Origin: Ophiobolus disseminans
Taxonomy: Eukaryota > Ascomycota > Dothideomycetes > Pleosporales > Phaeosphaeriaceae
Direction of reading: 5' to 3'
NCBI GenBank assembly: GCA_010093685.1
Contig: MU006225.1
Coordinates: 750,507-814,506, forward strand
Length of the DNA: 64,000 nucleotides
The notes beneath the pieces are model-generated. The model made no database searches. It saw nothing but the letters and a program-made list of their open reading frames with translations, and was not told where the DNA came from. Shown here piece after piece: positions 32,034 to 43,833 of the stretch (positions are counted from its first letter, which is position 1; every line of letters starts with the position of its first letter). Position numbers and translations under genes: made by a program.

Positions 32034-33850
32034 ATGGCTGCCGTAAACCCTCTCAACGTCTACTCTGGACCAGACGCAATTCAGCGCTATTTCGACCCTG
32101 ATATCCATCCGCCGCTGCCACTGATCGAGGTGCCACAAGCCCTGAACCCATACTACGGAGATGGAGTGAGAATCTTTGCTAAGATGATGTCGATGCATCC
32201 AGCAAACAACGTCAAGATCATGCCAGGTAAGTGTTGCAACTCGAGACTTCAGGGCTGAACAGGAGGCGATATGAGCTGACCAAGAACTCAGCAATGAACA
32301 TGCTGAGCAAGGGAGTTGAGCTTGGAAAGACAAAGACAGTCGTAGAGTATTCTTCTGGCTCCACAGTGATATCTCTAGCACTGGCTGGTCGCATCTACCA
32401 CGGCGTACAGAACTGCAAGGCATTCCTGAGCAATAAGACGACGGTCTCGAAGCTCAGGCTTATGCAGTTTTTCGGACTGGACATGTGAGTGCATCCGGCC
32501 CACTTTTCACATGTTCATCGCTAACCACATCAGAACGTTGTTCGGGGGTCCTTCACAGCCGGAACCACTCGATGAACGTGGAGGCATACATCGCGCGAGG
32601 CTCCTGGCGCAAGAGGACGCTTCGTGCCTGAACGCCAACCAGTACGAAAACGATGGCAACTGGCAGTCGCATGTGAAATGGACCGGACCTCAGATCCACA
32701 AACAACTTCCAGGAATCGATATCATCTGCGCCGGCATGGGCACCGCGGGTACCATGACTGGGCTTGGGCAATACTTCAAGCAGGCGAAGCCCTCGGTGAA
32801 GCGACTCGGGTATGTTGTTCGTTATTACAGCGACTAATTTCACTAATGCTGTTTACAGAGTTTGTACTGCTGCCGGTGACCGAGTGCCTGGACCGAGGTC
32901 TCTCGCGCTCCTCGCTCCCGTTGACTTTTCCTGGAAAGATTCCGTTGATGCCGTGGAGGAGGTCGGTTCAAAGGACGCTTTCGGTCTCTCGTTGCAGCTT
33001 TGCCGTGAAGGATTGATTTGCGGCCCCTCATCAGGCTTCAATCTCCAGGGTACGTCCGCATCCGAACCGCTGTATCAGTTCTAACCTTACCAGGCTTGCT
33101 GAATTACCTTGGGAAGCAGAAGACCGATGGCACTCTCTCGGAACTCGCCGGCGTGGATGGCCAGGTCAACTGCGTCTTCATCTGTTGTGACCTCCCTTAC
33201 CAGTACATCGATGAGTACTTCGACAAGGTCGGCAACGATTCCTTCCACCCAATCCAGAACCAGGTAAGTACGGGTCATTCTCTTACCAGAAACGTGCTAA
33301 CCAGTTCTAGAATCTTGCAACCGTAGATCTGTACCGATATGACGAGGCGTGGGAACTTCAGCCTCTCGAGGCCATCTCCCAATACTCGAGCACCGATCTG
33401 AAGACGTCTAGCACCGTTGTGATTGACCTGCGGAAGCCGGATGATTTCATCGCCAACAACATCCCAGGTAGCTACAATCTGCCAATCCAGAGCTTGACGT
33501 CTTCTACTTCAAGTCCCTTCTTCGATGCTACCATCCTGGAGGGCCAATGGAAGGAGCTTAATGCCATGCTTTCACACAACACGATCAGTGCGTACGATCT
33601 TTCCGGCAAGAACGTTGCTGTCATCTGCTACGATGGAGACACCGCTCGTGTTGCTACGAGCGTGCTTCGGGCCAAGGGTATCACAGCCTGTAGCATCAAG
33701 GGGGGGTTCTCAGCCTTGGTGGCACAACTGCCACATCTGCAGATGAAGCGCGCGGTGTCTTTCCAGCAATGGTCGAAAACATCAGAAGTGACTATTCAGG
33801 CGATTGAAGCGGAACCAATTCCCCGTGGTGTCCTCGTGGACGCTCCCTGA
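32034..33850 (+). CDS. PLP-dependent cysteine-synthase-like protein fused to a rhodanese domain
   Basis: Six exons: 32034-32226, 32292-32484, 32534-32809, 32859-33049, 33094-33263 and 33311-33850. They give 520 residues. Residues 1 to about 345 form a fold-type II PLP domain of the O-acetylserine sulfhydrylase/cystathionine beta-synthase group. The PLP lysine is Lys61 in HPANNVK. The substrate-loop equivalent is SSGSTVISLALAG, and the phosphate-cradle Gly-rich segment is CAGMGTAGTMTG. Residues 390-505 form a rhodanese domain (VVIDLRKPDDFIANNIPGS), with active-site Cys447 in CYDGDTAR. One polypeptide could thus make or cleave a thiol and pass sulfane sulfur on. That coupling is inference; the domains themselves are clear. 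Confidence 0.9.
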
Positions 33851-34466
33851 AACAGTTTGTTGCGATAGGCATCCTTGCTTAACAGCCTCGAGGGCAAGGG
33901 AGGCATAGCGATGCCTGACCAGGTATGAGCCGACCGTCATTACAGCATATCATACCACGACGGGAGTTCTGGAGTTACGAGCACTCAAAATATTGTGCCC
34001 TTGGTTTGGTGAAGGGGTTTTGCATGCGATGCTTGATGATTTGGTTGGCGTGTCAAGGTTGTTGCCCTCGGCTCTTGTTCGCGGACGTGATGATGTCACC
34101 AATCTGCACTAAAAGTGCATACCTGGGCAACACTGACTTAATTACCACGACACTCTGCGGTCTGTACAACTAGCTCTAAAAGAATATGGATTCAAAAGAA
34201 CAAATCTAATCCGCTCATTTTCCATAACTCCTACATGTTGACGTGACTGCAGTTGATTGTCGAGCGTCAAAATTGCACAATTAATCGGGCATGGCTTGAT
34301 CTCACTAGAACACCGGAGTTTGTATGCCAGCCCCGAGAGCCACGAATAAGGGTGGAGACGACCCAGGAAGTATAAGATGAGCTCGGATCAGCATCATTTC
34401 CTTGATATCTCAAACCGAGATTGGACTTTCTTGCTTAGCATATATTCATCAAAGAAACATCTCAGC
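33851..34466. other. Intergenic, no gene seen
   Basis: Both neighbours are on the plus strand. The stretch should hold the 3' end of the fusion gene and the next promoter. No coding signal was recognised. Confidence 0.45.
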
Positions 34467-35309
34467 ATGGCGAACATTGCAAAGGAAATTGTCCTCGTTA
34501 CTGGTGGTACGTCTGAGCACCTATAAGATTCTGAAGACCAGAGCTAATGTCCCACAGCGAACAGTGGCATTGGCTTCGAAATTGCCCACCAGTTCCTTGC
34601 ACGCGGCTCCTACCACGTCCTGCTGTCAGCTCGTTCGTCACAAAAAGGCAATGCAGCCCTTCAGGATCTGCAATCACGCAAGCTTCCTGGCAGCATTGAA
34701 TTCCTCCCACTAGATGTCCAGAGCGACGACCACATCGCCAATGCTGCATCGCACATTACCAAGGCTCATGGGAAGCTGGACATCTTGGTCAACAATGCTG
34801 CCGTTGCAGCGATATCTGGTGGTACGGAACGCGAGAGGTTGCAACAGTCGTTCGACATCAATGCGACGGGACCTTACCTGCTTACCAAAGCTCTCATCCC
34901 ATTGTTGCGCAAAGCGTCGAATCCGCGTATCATCAATATCTCCTCGGGTGCGGGATCTCTTGGACGACGCCTCTTCCCCGATTCGCCAATGTACAAGATC
35001 CAAGCCGTGCCGTATCGCGCTTCCAAAGCCGCGTTCAACATGATCACATCATGCTTATACGTCGAGTACGGACTGGGTATCGAGCAAATCGATGGCGAGA
35101 AACGAGAGGGCGAAGGAGAGAAGAAGTTGATGAAGGTTTTCGCGTACGATCCAGGTTTTACCATCAGTAATCTGGGTCCGCATAACAAGGCAGAGTTTGG
35201 CGCAAGGACTGCGGGAGATACTGTGAAGAGCATTATGGAGGTGTTAGATGGGAAGAGGGACGAGGAGGCTGGGAAATTCATTCACAACAGCGGAGAGTAT
35301 CCGTGGTAG
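34467..35309 (+). CDS. Short-chain dehydrogenase/reductase
   Basis: Exons 34467-34506 and 34558-35309, with a 51-bp phase-1 intron placed inside the cofactor loop, give 263 residues. After splicing the motif reads VTGANSGIG, as in classical NADP-dependent SDRs. NNAA (normally NNAG), the catalytic Ser in INISSGAG, and YRASK for YxxxK are all present. The C-terminal half carries the charged insertion DGEKREGEGEKK. The first coding exon is only 40 nt, but it restores an otherwise missing N-terminus, so it is well supported. The substrate is unknown. Confidence 0.88.
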
Positions 35310-35781
35310 ACACGTGTCGCATGCTATCCTCCATTTGAATCAAAATGGTTTACAATTAGAAGCTGATGCCACACTCGATCCTGATGATGTTGAGTTGGTA
35401 TTCGTTGCATGCGTAGTGCAACATGGTGATTTACGCGCACCAATCGACGCAATTCAGGCAACCAGGCCTCCAACAACCGGTCCAATCGCACACCGGCCGG
35501 ACGAACTCTGCTGCAATCCTTAGAACCACAACAGCGCATCTGACAAAGCAACTCTCGCACTCGCCTTTAGTAGGTACCGAGCTGAGTTGCAACGGACGAT
35601 AATCGTGAATCAAGGCGTACCGTGACGTTCCAGCTGCGGAGCAAGTGGAGGAGATATGGGCGACTTGAAGCTGTACAAGTATCGGCGAGAAGAAGGCGAT
35701 TGAAAGGCATCAACGACCAGCAGCCCTTCAACAACACAATCCTAGAACCACAACAAGTCCGCCAACATCAACAAAATCATC
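35310..35781. other. Intergenic, no gene seen
   Basis: This is the spacer between two plus-strand oxidoreductase genes. The last 60 bp before the next start are rich in CAA, as in many fungal leaders. Confidence 0.45.
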
Positions 35782-36717
35782 ATGTCTCCACAACAAGGCC
35801 GCAAAATCGCCATGGTCGGTGCGACAGGAACCATCGGCAGCGTCACCCTCGCCGCGCTCCTCAAAACTAACATCCACACCATCACCGCCATCACGCGCAC
35901 CGAGTCCAGCGCAACCTTCCCATCCGGCGTCACCGTCAAGAAAGGCGACTACTCTGATGCATCCTTTCTCGCCTCTGCGCTCGAGGGCCAAGACGTGCTC
36001 ATCCTCCAAGTCAACATGATGCCCAACGCCATGGAGTCGCAAGTCACGCTCATCGAAGCCGCCGCCAAAGCAGGCGTGCCCTGGGTCCTGCCCACAGAAT
36101 TCGGATCCGACATCTACTCGCCCATCGCCCGAGACTTCCCCATGACAGGCATGAAGAAGAAGTACCGCGACCTGATCGAGGAGAAGGGCTTGAGCTGGAT
36201 CGGCATCGTCAACAACCCTTGGTTCGACTGGAGCATGAAGCAAGGACTCTGGAGTATCGATATCCCTGGTCGCAAAGCAACGATCTACGACTCCGGCGAT
36301 GTGAAGTTCAACACTGCGACGCTGGGACAGGTGGGGCGTGGTGTTGCTGCATTACTGAGCTTGCCGGATGATAAGCTCGATGCTTACAAGAACAAGCCCG
36401 TGTATCTGCGCTCATTCTTGATCACCCAACGCGAAGTTCTTGACAGCGCTATTCGCGCCATGGGCACCAAGGAGAGTGATTGGGAGATTTTGAAGCAAGA
36501 GCCTGAGGTGGCCATCAAGGCTTCGAGGGATGCCGTTGCAGCGGGCAACCCATTTGCGTTTGTGGGCGAGTTCTACCTTGCTCATATGCAGGAAGGCAGG
36601 GGTGGCAACTACGAGGAGAAGGCGGCGAAGGATGCCGAGGTGCTGGGATTGAAGGGAGAGAGCCTTGACGAGGTCATCAAGCGGGTTGTAGAGGAGTTGG
36701 GTGCGGGTAGCAAGTAA
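35782..36717 (+). CDS. NmrA-like / isoflavone-reductase-like NAD(P)-binding protein
   Basis: A single exon of 311 residues, the usual length of this atypical SDR group. The Rossmann motif GATGTIG is near residue 13. TRTESS after the second strand favours NADP(H). LPTEFGSDIYSP is the hallmark segment of the isoflavone-reductase/PCBER-like branch. A conserved Lys in MKKKYRDLIEEKG occupies the position of the catalytic lysine of plant members. Some relatives are reductases of phenylpropanoid-like compounds, and others are redox-sensing regulators such as NmrA. Sequence alone does not choose between them. Confidence 0.88.
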   Translation: MSPQQGRKIAMVGATGTIGSVTLAALLKTNIHTITAITRTESSATFPSGVTVKKGDYSDASFLASALEGQDVLILQVNMMPNAMESQVTLIEAAAKAGVPWVLPTEFGSDIYSPIARDFPMTGMKKKYRDLIEEKGLSWIGIVNNPWFDWSMKQGLWSIDIPGRKATIYDSGDVKFNTATLGQVGRGVAALLSLPDDKLDAYKNKPVYLRSFLITQREVLDSAIRAMGTKESDWEILKQEPEVAIKASRDAVAAGNPFAFVGEFYLAHMQEGRGGNYEEKAAKDAEVLGLKGESLDEVIKRVVEELGAGSK

Positions 36718-36898
36718 ATAAAGTAGCTCCAGTCTGACGCTGGTGACAGAATGCAATATCGAAAGCCGTAGTGCAGCCTTCTTCGCATCCGGAGGGTGTT
36801 GAAGATACAATGCTGATTTTAGTTGTTGACTGTGCTGCAGATGAAGGGGTAATATTTCCCATGGTGCTGACTACAGCGTATTACTTGCGACTGCGACG

Positions 36899-38672
36899 TC
36901 ACCGTCGTTCAGTCATCAAGAAATCTCTCTCTGCTCCATACACCGGCGCTTCTGCTGGCTTACTTCGACCATCTAGCTCCACAACATACTCGCTTGCATG
37001 CCCTGGGAGTTCTCCCGTTCTTTGCCCTGCGTACAGCTCCGACACACTGTATCCGTACTTCTCGACTACTCGCGCACGATCGTTTTCAACCAGTGCAACG
37101 CCGTCATGAGATGCTGCGAGCTCGGCTTTGTACTGTACGTTCGCTGGTATTTTACGTCGCCTCCAAGCTAGGAAAGCGATGCCAGCTATCAAGGCAATTA
37201 GAGCCAGGATGCCAACCACAATGCCTGCTATTGCGCCTCCGGATAATGCTTTTGAATCACTCGAGGAGTGTGATGCTGGCGTCGAGGGTTCAGGTACAGC
37301 CGTTGTACCTCCCTCTACATTAGCAATGCAGCTGTTTGTGGTATCAATTCCCACCAACTTCTGTGCAGCTGGTGTCTCCTGCACACCCGAGATTGTAAAC
37401 TCGTCCTTGTCGTGATTGACCATCAGATATGCCGAGGACAGAAACATGCCTCCCAATCGCGGCATGTTCTGGTCCAGATCTGTATATCGGACGATGGGTA
37501 TGTTCTTCCAGTCCTTGTTGCGCATGATCAAGCCGTTAGGTGCGATGTACGGTTCGTCGAAAATGAGCTGTTTGTTGGGGATCGTTATGGTGAGAGCTTT
37601 ATTAATTGTGATTGAGAGATTGCCGTTGAACGTTCTGTCAGAAGTAAGCAATGTATTGCCGCAAGAAGCAAGAGTCAAACATACGCGGTGTTGGGCCTTA
37701 CAGAAGCCAAATGATAGAATAGCGCGCCTGAAAAGCCACCATTCAAAGGAGACAGTTTGGCGCCCATCAGGTCTGCCGTTTTATTCCAGTATTGTGTCGG
37801 CAGAGTGAGAACACTCGATAAAGTAGGCACGACGCAGGCTTGCATTGTCTCCGTTTCGTCCATAATATTCTGAGTACCTCCACCCTCGGATTGCAAAGCC
37901 AGCCCAGTCAGCTCCACAATCATCCCTTCGCGACATCTCCAGTTGTTGCGTGTAAACTTTGTTGTGGTATTCTTCGCGTCGCCAACAAGTGCTTGATCGT
38001 AGCCTCCTAAGGTGAGAGACCCATTTCGCGGGTTGTCGGAGATGGCAGCATCAGTGCCCCAGAAGAATGAATAAGTGCTCGATGCGATCTTCTGTCCGGA
38101 TGACAGCGCACTCAGAAACGTCGAGTTCTTTCCCAGACCCAGCTCGCCTTTGTTCACGTATTCGTGAGATGTGCCAGCACGAAGCCCAAATTCGTGTGAG
38201 CCTAGGTCGATGCTCTTATCGGCACTATCCTGGAGTACCACTTTGTCGGTCGTCCAACTCGCTGTCGCATCGTCGTAGGGGTGTTTTATCGAGGCGCCGA
38301 CCGTGTCGCTCTCCGACTGCGCGCCGTTGAATAAGCCGCCTCGGAAAGTGGTGCACTTTTCGAGAGTGACATTGGTAGCGCAGAGGCCAGTTGCGCCATA
38401 GAGATACGTGTCGTTGTATGACCTGATATAGTATTAGTTTCGCGTTCGAGAGTAGTGCGACTGATTTTCACTGACGCGCTGGGGAACAAGGCTATTGTCT
38501 GCGCGTTCGGGCTCCCAATCTGCCAGGACACACCGCGAGCTTGCGCGCGATTGACAAGAACATTACTCTTGAAAGGAAGAGAAATTGCGCGAGGCTTACA
38601 GTTTGCTGCGTAAGAGGTTGGAAAAATAAAGATGGTCTGGAAGAACAGAGCCGACACGAAAAGCGAATGCAT
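36899..38672 (-). CDS. Aspartic-protease-like (A1 fold) membrane protein without catalytic aspartates
   Basis: Exons 38672-38476, 38422-37685 and 37634-36899 give 556 residues. The phases fit only with donors GTCAGT and GTATGT. It has an N-terminal signal peptide (SALFFQTIFIFPTSYA), an extracellular pepsin-like domain of about 390 residues, one membrane helix (GGAIAGIVVGILALIALIAG) and a cytosolic tail with RRRK next to the membrane. The A1 frame is visible in QIGSPNAQ, SLTLGGYD and the C-terminal PRLGGMFLSSAYLMV. Both DTG sites are gone: the first reads LFPSAS, and the second VVPTLSS. It is probably a non-peptidase homologue. Such proteins in fungi are cell-surface proteins of unknown role. 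Confidence 0.82.
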
Positions 38673-39391
38673 GCTGCGAAAAAGACAGGAGCGAAAGAAA
38701 GAGATAGAACACGAAGACCTGGTCGCACAAGATCAGGTACCGGGTCCACTATATGATCGCGCACAGTGACCTGCACTTTCATCAGACGCTAGAAGCTCGA
38801 CGTTGGGGGCCTTTCAGCCTCAGCGCGAGCCGCCAAAAATTAGGGGCTGTGGTAAGGCAATCCTGGTGTTGGACGAATCACGGCTGCCCAGCCGACGGTA
38901 GAGCGCTTTTTTGGACCCTTTGAGTTGGTCATTGAGGATCTGAGCGTCTAATAATACGTCGTTGAAACGGTTAGTGAGGGCCAAACTTTTCATGGCGATG
39001 TAATGGCTCATGGCGTTGTTGGGCGACAATAGAAGTCGCGTGTAGGTTGTACAGGTGCAGAGGGGTCGGAATCGGAGTCGGACAAGCCAGGTAAGCGAGG
39101 TCGGTCCTCGGGACTGCCCGAAACGTGTTTAAGAACTGCCACCCCTACATTTGACCTGCTATCGCATCCTACGTTCCGCGTCCCTTGTCAGGCAACAGTG
39201 GCGAGGTCATTAAGATGGAGTATGGGTGGTTATAAAAGCTCGATGCCGTCGCTAAGAAAGCAGTATTGCAATGCGATTCTGCTGCGTCGCTTCCCCTCGC
39301 CCTCCATATCGTGCATTAATGCTGGGCTGATTATTCTGCGCCGCAAACCTGAAGCATCCTTACAAAATTTCAAATATTACGACTTCTCAGC
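38673..39391. other. Divergent intergenic region
   Basis: This holds the promoters of the protease-like gene (minus) and the GNAT gene (plus). A 69-codon minus-strand frame at 38820-39029 is open but resembles nothing I know, so I leave it unassigned. Confidence 0.45.
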
Positions 39392-40113
39392 ATGGAGCCC
39401 ATCATTACCACACCTCGCCTACAACTTACGCTTGTGACTGCAGCCGAGCGCGGCAGCCCAGAGTTCGAATGGATTCACGAATTGCGCAGCAATGAGCAGA
39501 GCTCATGGTGGAGGTATTCAATCTGTCATCTCGCTCAGTTCCATAGAAATTGATATCCCCCAGCCTTTACGGCGCCTCCAAAACCCACGAAGACACCGAA
39601 AACGCACTAAAGAACATCCTGCAAGTTGTCCAGAAAGATGGAGAGGAGAGAACCTACCGGATCGCATACGCAGTGCACGAGCTACTCGAAGATGCGACAG
39701 AATCCTCAGAGCGTAGGACGCGGTTCATTGGTCTCATCACGCTGCGATCGCTTTCTGATGCCGAAACGACTTCCCTTCCACGCCTTGGCCACGGTTCAAC
39801 CCCAACGACTCTCTCCCTCGAAATAGCTTACATGTTCCTACCGGTATCTTGGGGCCGTGGGTTCGCCACTGAGTCCATTCTCGCCATGTTCGATGCATGT
39901 GCGCGTGTCTCCGAGACGTTCTGGACACCGTATGAGAAGGTGTATGTCCGTGCTATTGTGAACGACGAGAACGAGCCGTCACAAAGGGTTATGGAGAAAT
40001 GCGGTATGAATGAGCCCGAGGTGTTGGAGTTCGAGGGAGGAAGGTTCTTCATTGCGGGAAAATGGAGGAGTCAGCATCGACTGTTCGTTTACGGAAAGCA
40101 TCTCGTTGGATGA
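39392..40113 (+). CDS. GNAT-family N-acetyltransferase
   Basis: Exons 39392-39513 and 39564-40113, with a 50-bp intron in phase 2, give 223 residues. The N-terminus has the RimJ/RimL-type opening IITTPRLQLTLVT. The acetyl-CoA binding loop region reads SWGRGFATESI, matching the family's (W/Y)GxGxAtEA pattern. The C-terminal NEPSQRVMEKCGM is the NxxSxrvleKlGF-like segment. The substrate could be a protein N-terminus, an amine or an antibiotic-like compound, and sequence cannot say which. No localisation signal is seen. Confidence 0.87.
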
Positions 40114-41987
40114 GGACCTAATGAGGGAGATGAGGACTATAGTTCCATAATCGAAGTCCTCCGTTGGCCATGAGCTTGTCTTCCGAAGATCATCGCAGTA
40201 ATCTCGTAGTCAAATCTTGGCACCCGACTCCTATCGGCCAACCACATCTTGGTTCACTCACAAATAAAGCACGTCTCGACGACAGAAGAAGCGAAATTAT
40301 GTCCATCGAAGCTATCGGGTCAAGACACTGCGCTAACTCGATCAAATTCGCTGAACATCTCACATAGTGAACGCGTAAGGAGTACCCACATCCATCCAAC
40401 CATGCATACAAAAGACCAACACCACACCACCGCACACCTCTCAAGCCCCTAAATACTGCCACTCTAACATTATATTTATTTTAGCCTATCAAAACATTCC
40501 AAAATTAGTCAACCCTCCCCCTCTTACTCCCCTCATCCATTTCACACCCTCAAACCCACCACCCAACCCCTCCGCAACAGCAAAAAAGTAATCTCGCGAC
40601 ACCTGTGTGATTCGAACACACGCTCCCGAAGGAACTAGCTCACTCCCAGTGTTGGATAGCAGGCCAGCGCGTTAACCCTTTCAACTATTAACTTCTTCTC
40701 GCCCCAATCTCTGAATGGAGGGACTTACACTCCGCCTGTGGAGTATGTGTTAGTACTGCGTCTTGGAAGAGGATGTGGAGGTGATCGTACCAAGGTGCCT
40801 TGTGGGCTGTATTGATGGGAAGATGAGGGATTGGTGGGGATATATGGGTGAGTTCGAATGGGAGGTAGGAAGGCGATTGGGGGTTGAACTGGTGGGACGG
40901 GCAAACAACTATGGAGGTAAGAGAGGGCTACACGGTGGAGATGGGGGTGTTTGCTACACCGGATGTGGTGGGAGCAAACAAACTTCAGCGAATCTCGAAC
41001 ACGGACGAAATGATGCTTGAGATACTTTGAAATCGTAAACAGAGAAGCTGAAATAACACATGCCACATGACAGTAAAGCGAGAGAAATGTAAAGGATTCG
41101 ACTCAAGAAAGAGAAAATCGAGAAACTGATAATCGAAGAAAGCAACCCAAAAGTAAGGGAATTCAAGAAAGGAAAAACTAAAAAAGAGTATGCCTACGTA
41201 CTTTACAACTACCAAAATCCATTCAAACACAACAACACAACACAACACACCACGCCGCCAACCCACATATCTCCATCGCCTAACCTATCTCTCCCTACCA
41301 ACTCCTCTCCCATCCCCTCCCATCTCCAAAAAGCCTAGCCCCATGCACCCTAATCAGATCATCAGATAAGATCCGACATCGCACCCTCACTAACCACTCA
41401 TCATTCTTCCCCAGCTCCGAAGGATCTCCACCCACTCTCGTGCCCGGATACGATTACGTACGCATATCTTGGCAGGGCGATGTGATAGGTTGAGGTGGAT
41501 AAGGTACGAGGTATAGTGTGGGGCGTTGATAGTTCGGAACGGATGTGCAGATGAGAAAAGTGGTGTGATTGTGATGGATGAATGTAGATGGGGTGGAGTG
41601 GAATGCACCTGGGCATGGCAAGTCGTATTCGAGACAGAATTTGGGGTTGGCGCGTGACTGTTCGGAAAAGTTGGGATCCGTCGTGGAGATTCACGAAGGA
41701 GTCAAAGTGTATTATTTCGTTGATTATATTTTCATTTCACGCAATGACCTACACAGAAAAAGGGTTTTGCCATCCCAAGCGCCGTTGCACAAAACTAATA
41801 TCTCGATAGCCGCCATGAACTCAGTCGTGAAAAGGTCATCGAGGCACCAATCAGCTCGAAAATATACAAGTAAATGAGCTTTGTAGGAGCCACCAAAGGA
41901 TAGACCCACGTGTCGTGAGGAAGAGAGAGAGAAAGCTAACGGGTATCGTGAATGATTGAAAAGAAAATATGTGCCACCAGCACAGCA
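40114..41987. other. Intergenic, 1.9 kb, low-complexity segments
   Basis: No gene is supported. The region has C/A-rich runs (40370-40570), G/T-rich runs (40740-40950) and an A-rich stretch (41040-41240), plus a tRNA-like remnant described separately. An exact ATCAGATAA word (GATA-type) lies at 41361-41369. Confidence 0.5.
40588..40690 (-). other. tRNA-like remnant (Ser-type), probably not functional
   Basis: On the minus strand the sequence shows a complete T-arm (GTGTG TTCGAAT CACAC, also a B-box). It also shows a hairpin like the long variable arm of serine or leucine tRNAs (GTTCC TTCG GGAGC), a GGTTAACGCG D-loop-like segment and CTGCTA at the anticodon-loop position. A T6 run on that strand (40582-40587) follows, like a Pol III terminator. 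The 3' acceptor half AGGTGTC has no GACACCT partner at the 5' end, and the D stem does not pair. I read it as a tRNA-derived remnant. Confidence 0.35.
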
Positions 41988-43781
41988 CTAAACGCTCGTG
42001 TCCATTTTGAACTCTGAAACCGCTGGCAGCTTCGGAGAGTGCGCATGCGCATATGGCGAACCGCTAGCCCGGCGCACCTGCTCTGCTTTCTCGACAATTG
42101 TTGCGAGCGGTCCGTCCGAAGGGCGAGGCTCAAGAGGGCCCCGGGCATGTTGGAGGGTTGTGAGAATACTGCCAGCATCCAACTCCATCGCGCTGAATCT
42201 TCCTGGCTCCATCGACATGAACGTGTCTCGGCGCGAGTCCTGCGGTGTTGACTGCGACTGGATAGGGCGGAGCTGCTTCCACTCGGGGTGGTCTACGTCC
42301 ATGGATACTCGGCCGTCGAACAGCTTATATGCGTCAGTGCACCCAACAGAGCGGATACCGCCGACGGGCGAGGACTTTTGTGAAAGTTTGTCCAGCGTCG
42401 ACTCAACCTTGGGCTCCATAACGTGGAGTGAACTGCTCCTGGCTGACCTGCGGCGAGAGCTGGGTGTGGCTTCGTCTCGCAGCTGTGCGACTCTCTGGCA
42501 CCACGCTCGCTGCTGCGGGTTTGCCTGGCAGTCTGCACAGCTACCAGGACTGCCTTTGGCAAGCGTAGAAGCCGGGGCGCTGGACATGGACGTCGCACTC
42601 GTGGCCTGGGAGAGTGGAGTCATTTCATCACCGCTGGAGCGCAGCGAGCTATCTCGACAGAGACAGTTCTCCGGGCTGGTGCAGAAGCCGCACGTCTGGT
42701 GTTCGCCGTCGATACTAAAGTCGAGCTCAGCACGTGATGGTGCAGTTGCAAAAGTGGCTGTAAAGTCGGTCTCGAGTTCGGAAGTATCCTCTCTCTTCGG
42801 CGTCTGCAGCTCAATGCCCTGCATCGGTGTCACGCCCCCTCGACGCGGCAGCGCAACCGCTTCCATGTAAGGAGGATCCTGTGACGCGACCATGTCGAGT
42901 GACTCCTCCAGACACTGGCAATGCTCAGGCGTGCACCTTCCGCAAAGACCCGGAGAGCCCGAGTTGGGGCTCATCATGGTGGGGGTACTGCCGAACTGCG
43001 GTATAGCCGAGGATGCGAACACTCCCGGATGGGTGATGGTAGTTTGGGCGCCGCTCCCACCCTGGAGCTCGTCGTGATGCACCTTCCAGTAGTCGCGCTC
43101 TGCCGTGCGTTCCTCGAGGGCCCTCTCCAGCTCCCTCACGTGGTTCCGCAACCCCTCCAGCTCGCCCAGCATGACGTTCTTCTCATCGCGGTGCAGCTGA
43201 GCGGCCACCTCGACCTGCTTGGTCAGCTCCTCGACCTTCTCCTGCTTGCGCTTGCGGAAGTTGCGCTGCGACTCGCGGTTCTGGGCCTTGCGCTTCGTCT
43301 GCGGCTCGTCGGTGGCGGGCTTTCGCCCTGGCTTGGGGCGGGGCGGAATGACGTGGAATTTGGCCGTGGGGCCTCCTCCAATTGGAGAGGGGCCGGCGGC
43401 ATTCTGTGATATGGACACGGTGGGAGTGGCGATGGAGAGACCGCGGGGTCTGGTGTTGATGTCGGCGGGCTTGCTTGGCTGGGGCACGAGTGCTTGGGCG
43501 TGTCAGCGCGGTGGTGATGGAAGGGGCACTGCGGGGTATCGTGCAAGGGAAGACGCCCAATGCAAACAAGCCATGCAGTGCAGCTTGCCCGCCCGCCTGG
43601 AGGGCTGAGTGCGGGAAAGGTGGAGTGACTTACCTCGCGAGGCGCGCCGCGAAGAGTTTGCCGTCAGCGCATTCGAGTCCTGAACAGACAGCGGCGAGCC
43701 AGCAGGCGAGCTGAAGTAATTTGTGCAGTCGGTCGTCGAGGGCGTGTAGGCCTGGGTGCCATCGTCGCCCGTGTCCGACAT
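41988..43781 (-). CDS. hapX: HapX-like bZIP iron regulator
   Basis: HapX joins the CCAAT-binding complex and represses iron-consuming genes or activates storage according to iron status. Exons 43781-43634 and 43492-41988 give 550 residues. The Hap4-like CCAAT-complex motif VIPPRPKPGRKPATD lies at residues 99-111 and abuts the basic region KRKAQNRESQRNFRKRK (about 115-132) with a leucine-zipper coil after it. Three cysteine-rich regions follow: CGRC...CQC (233-243), CGFC...CLC (317-328) and CADC...WC (368-381), as in the iron-sensing part of HapX. The basic region has ESQ/N in place of the common AAQ/A. An acidic C-terminus follows. Nuclear location is expected. Confidence 0.85.
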
Positions 43782-43833
43782 GGTGGTCGTGGGAGCCGAG
43801 GAGAAAAGGCGAATGAGGGAGCGATGGACTATC

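Noticed and set aside
41361..41369. Exact ATCAGATAA (SreA-type) word
   Set aside because: It lies about 620 bp beyond the 3' end of the hapX-like gene and near no other promoter. A word of this length is expected about once per window by chance.
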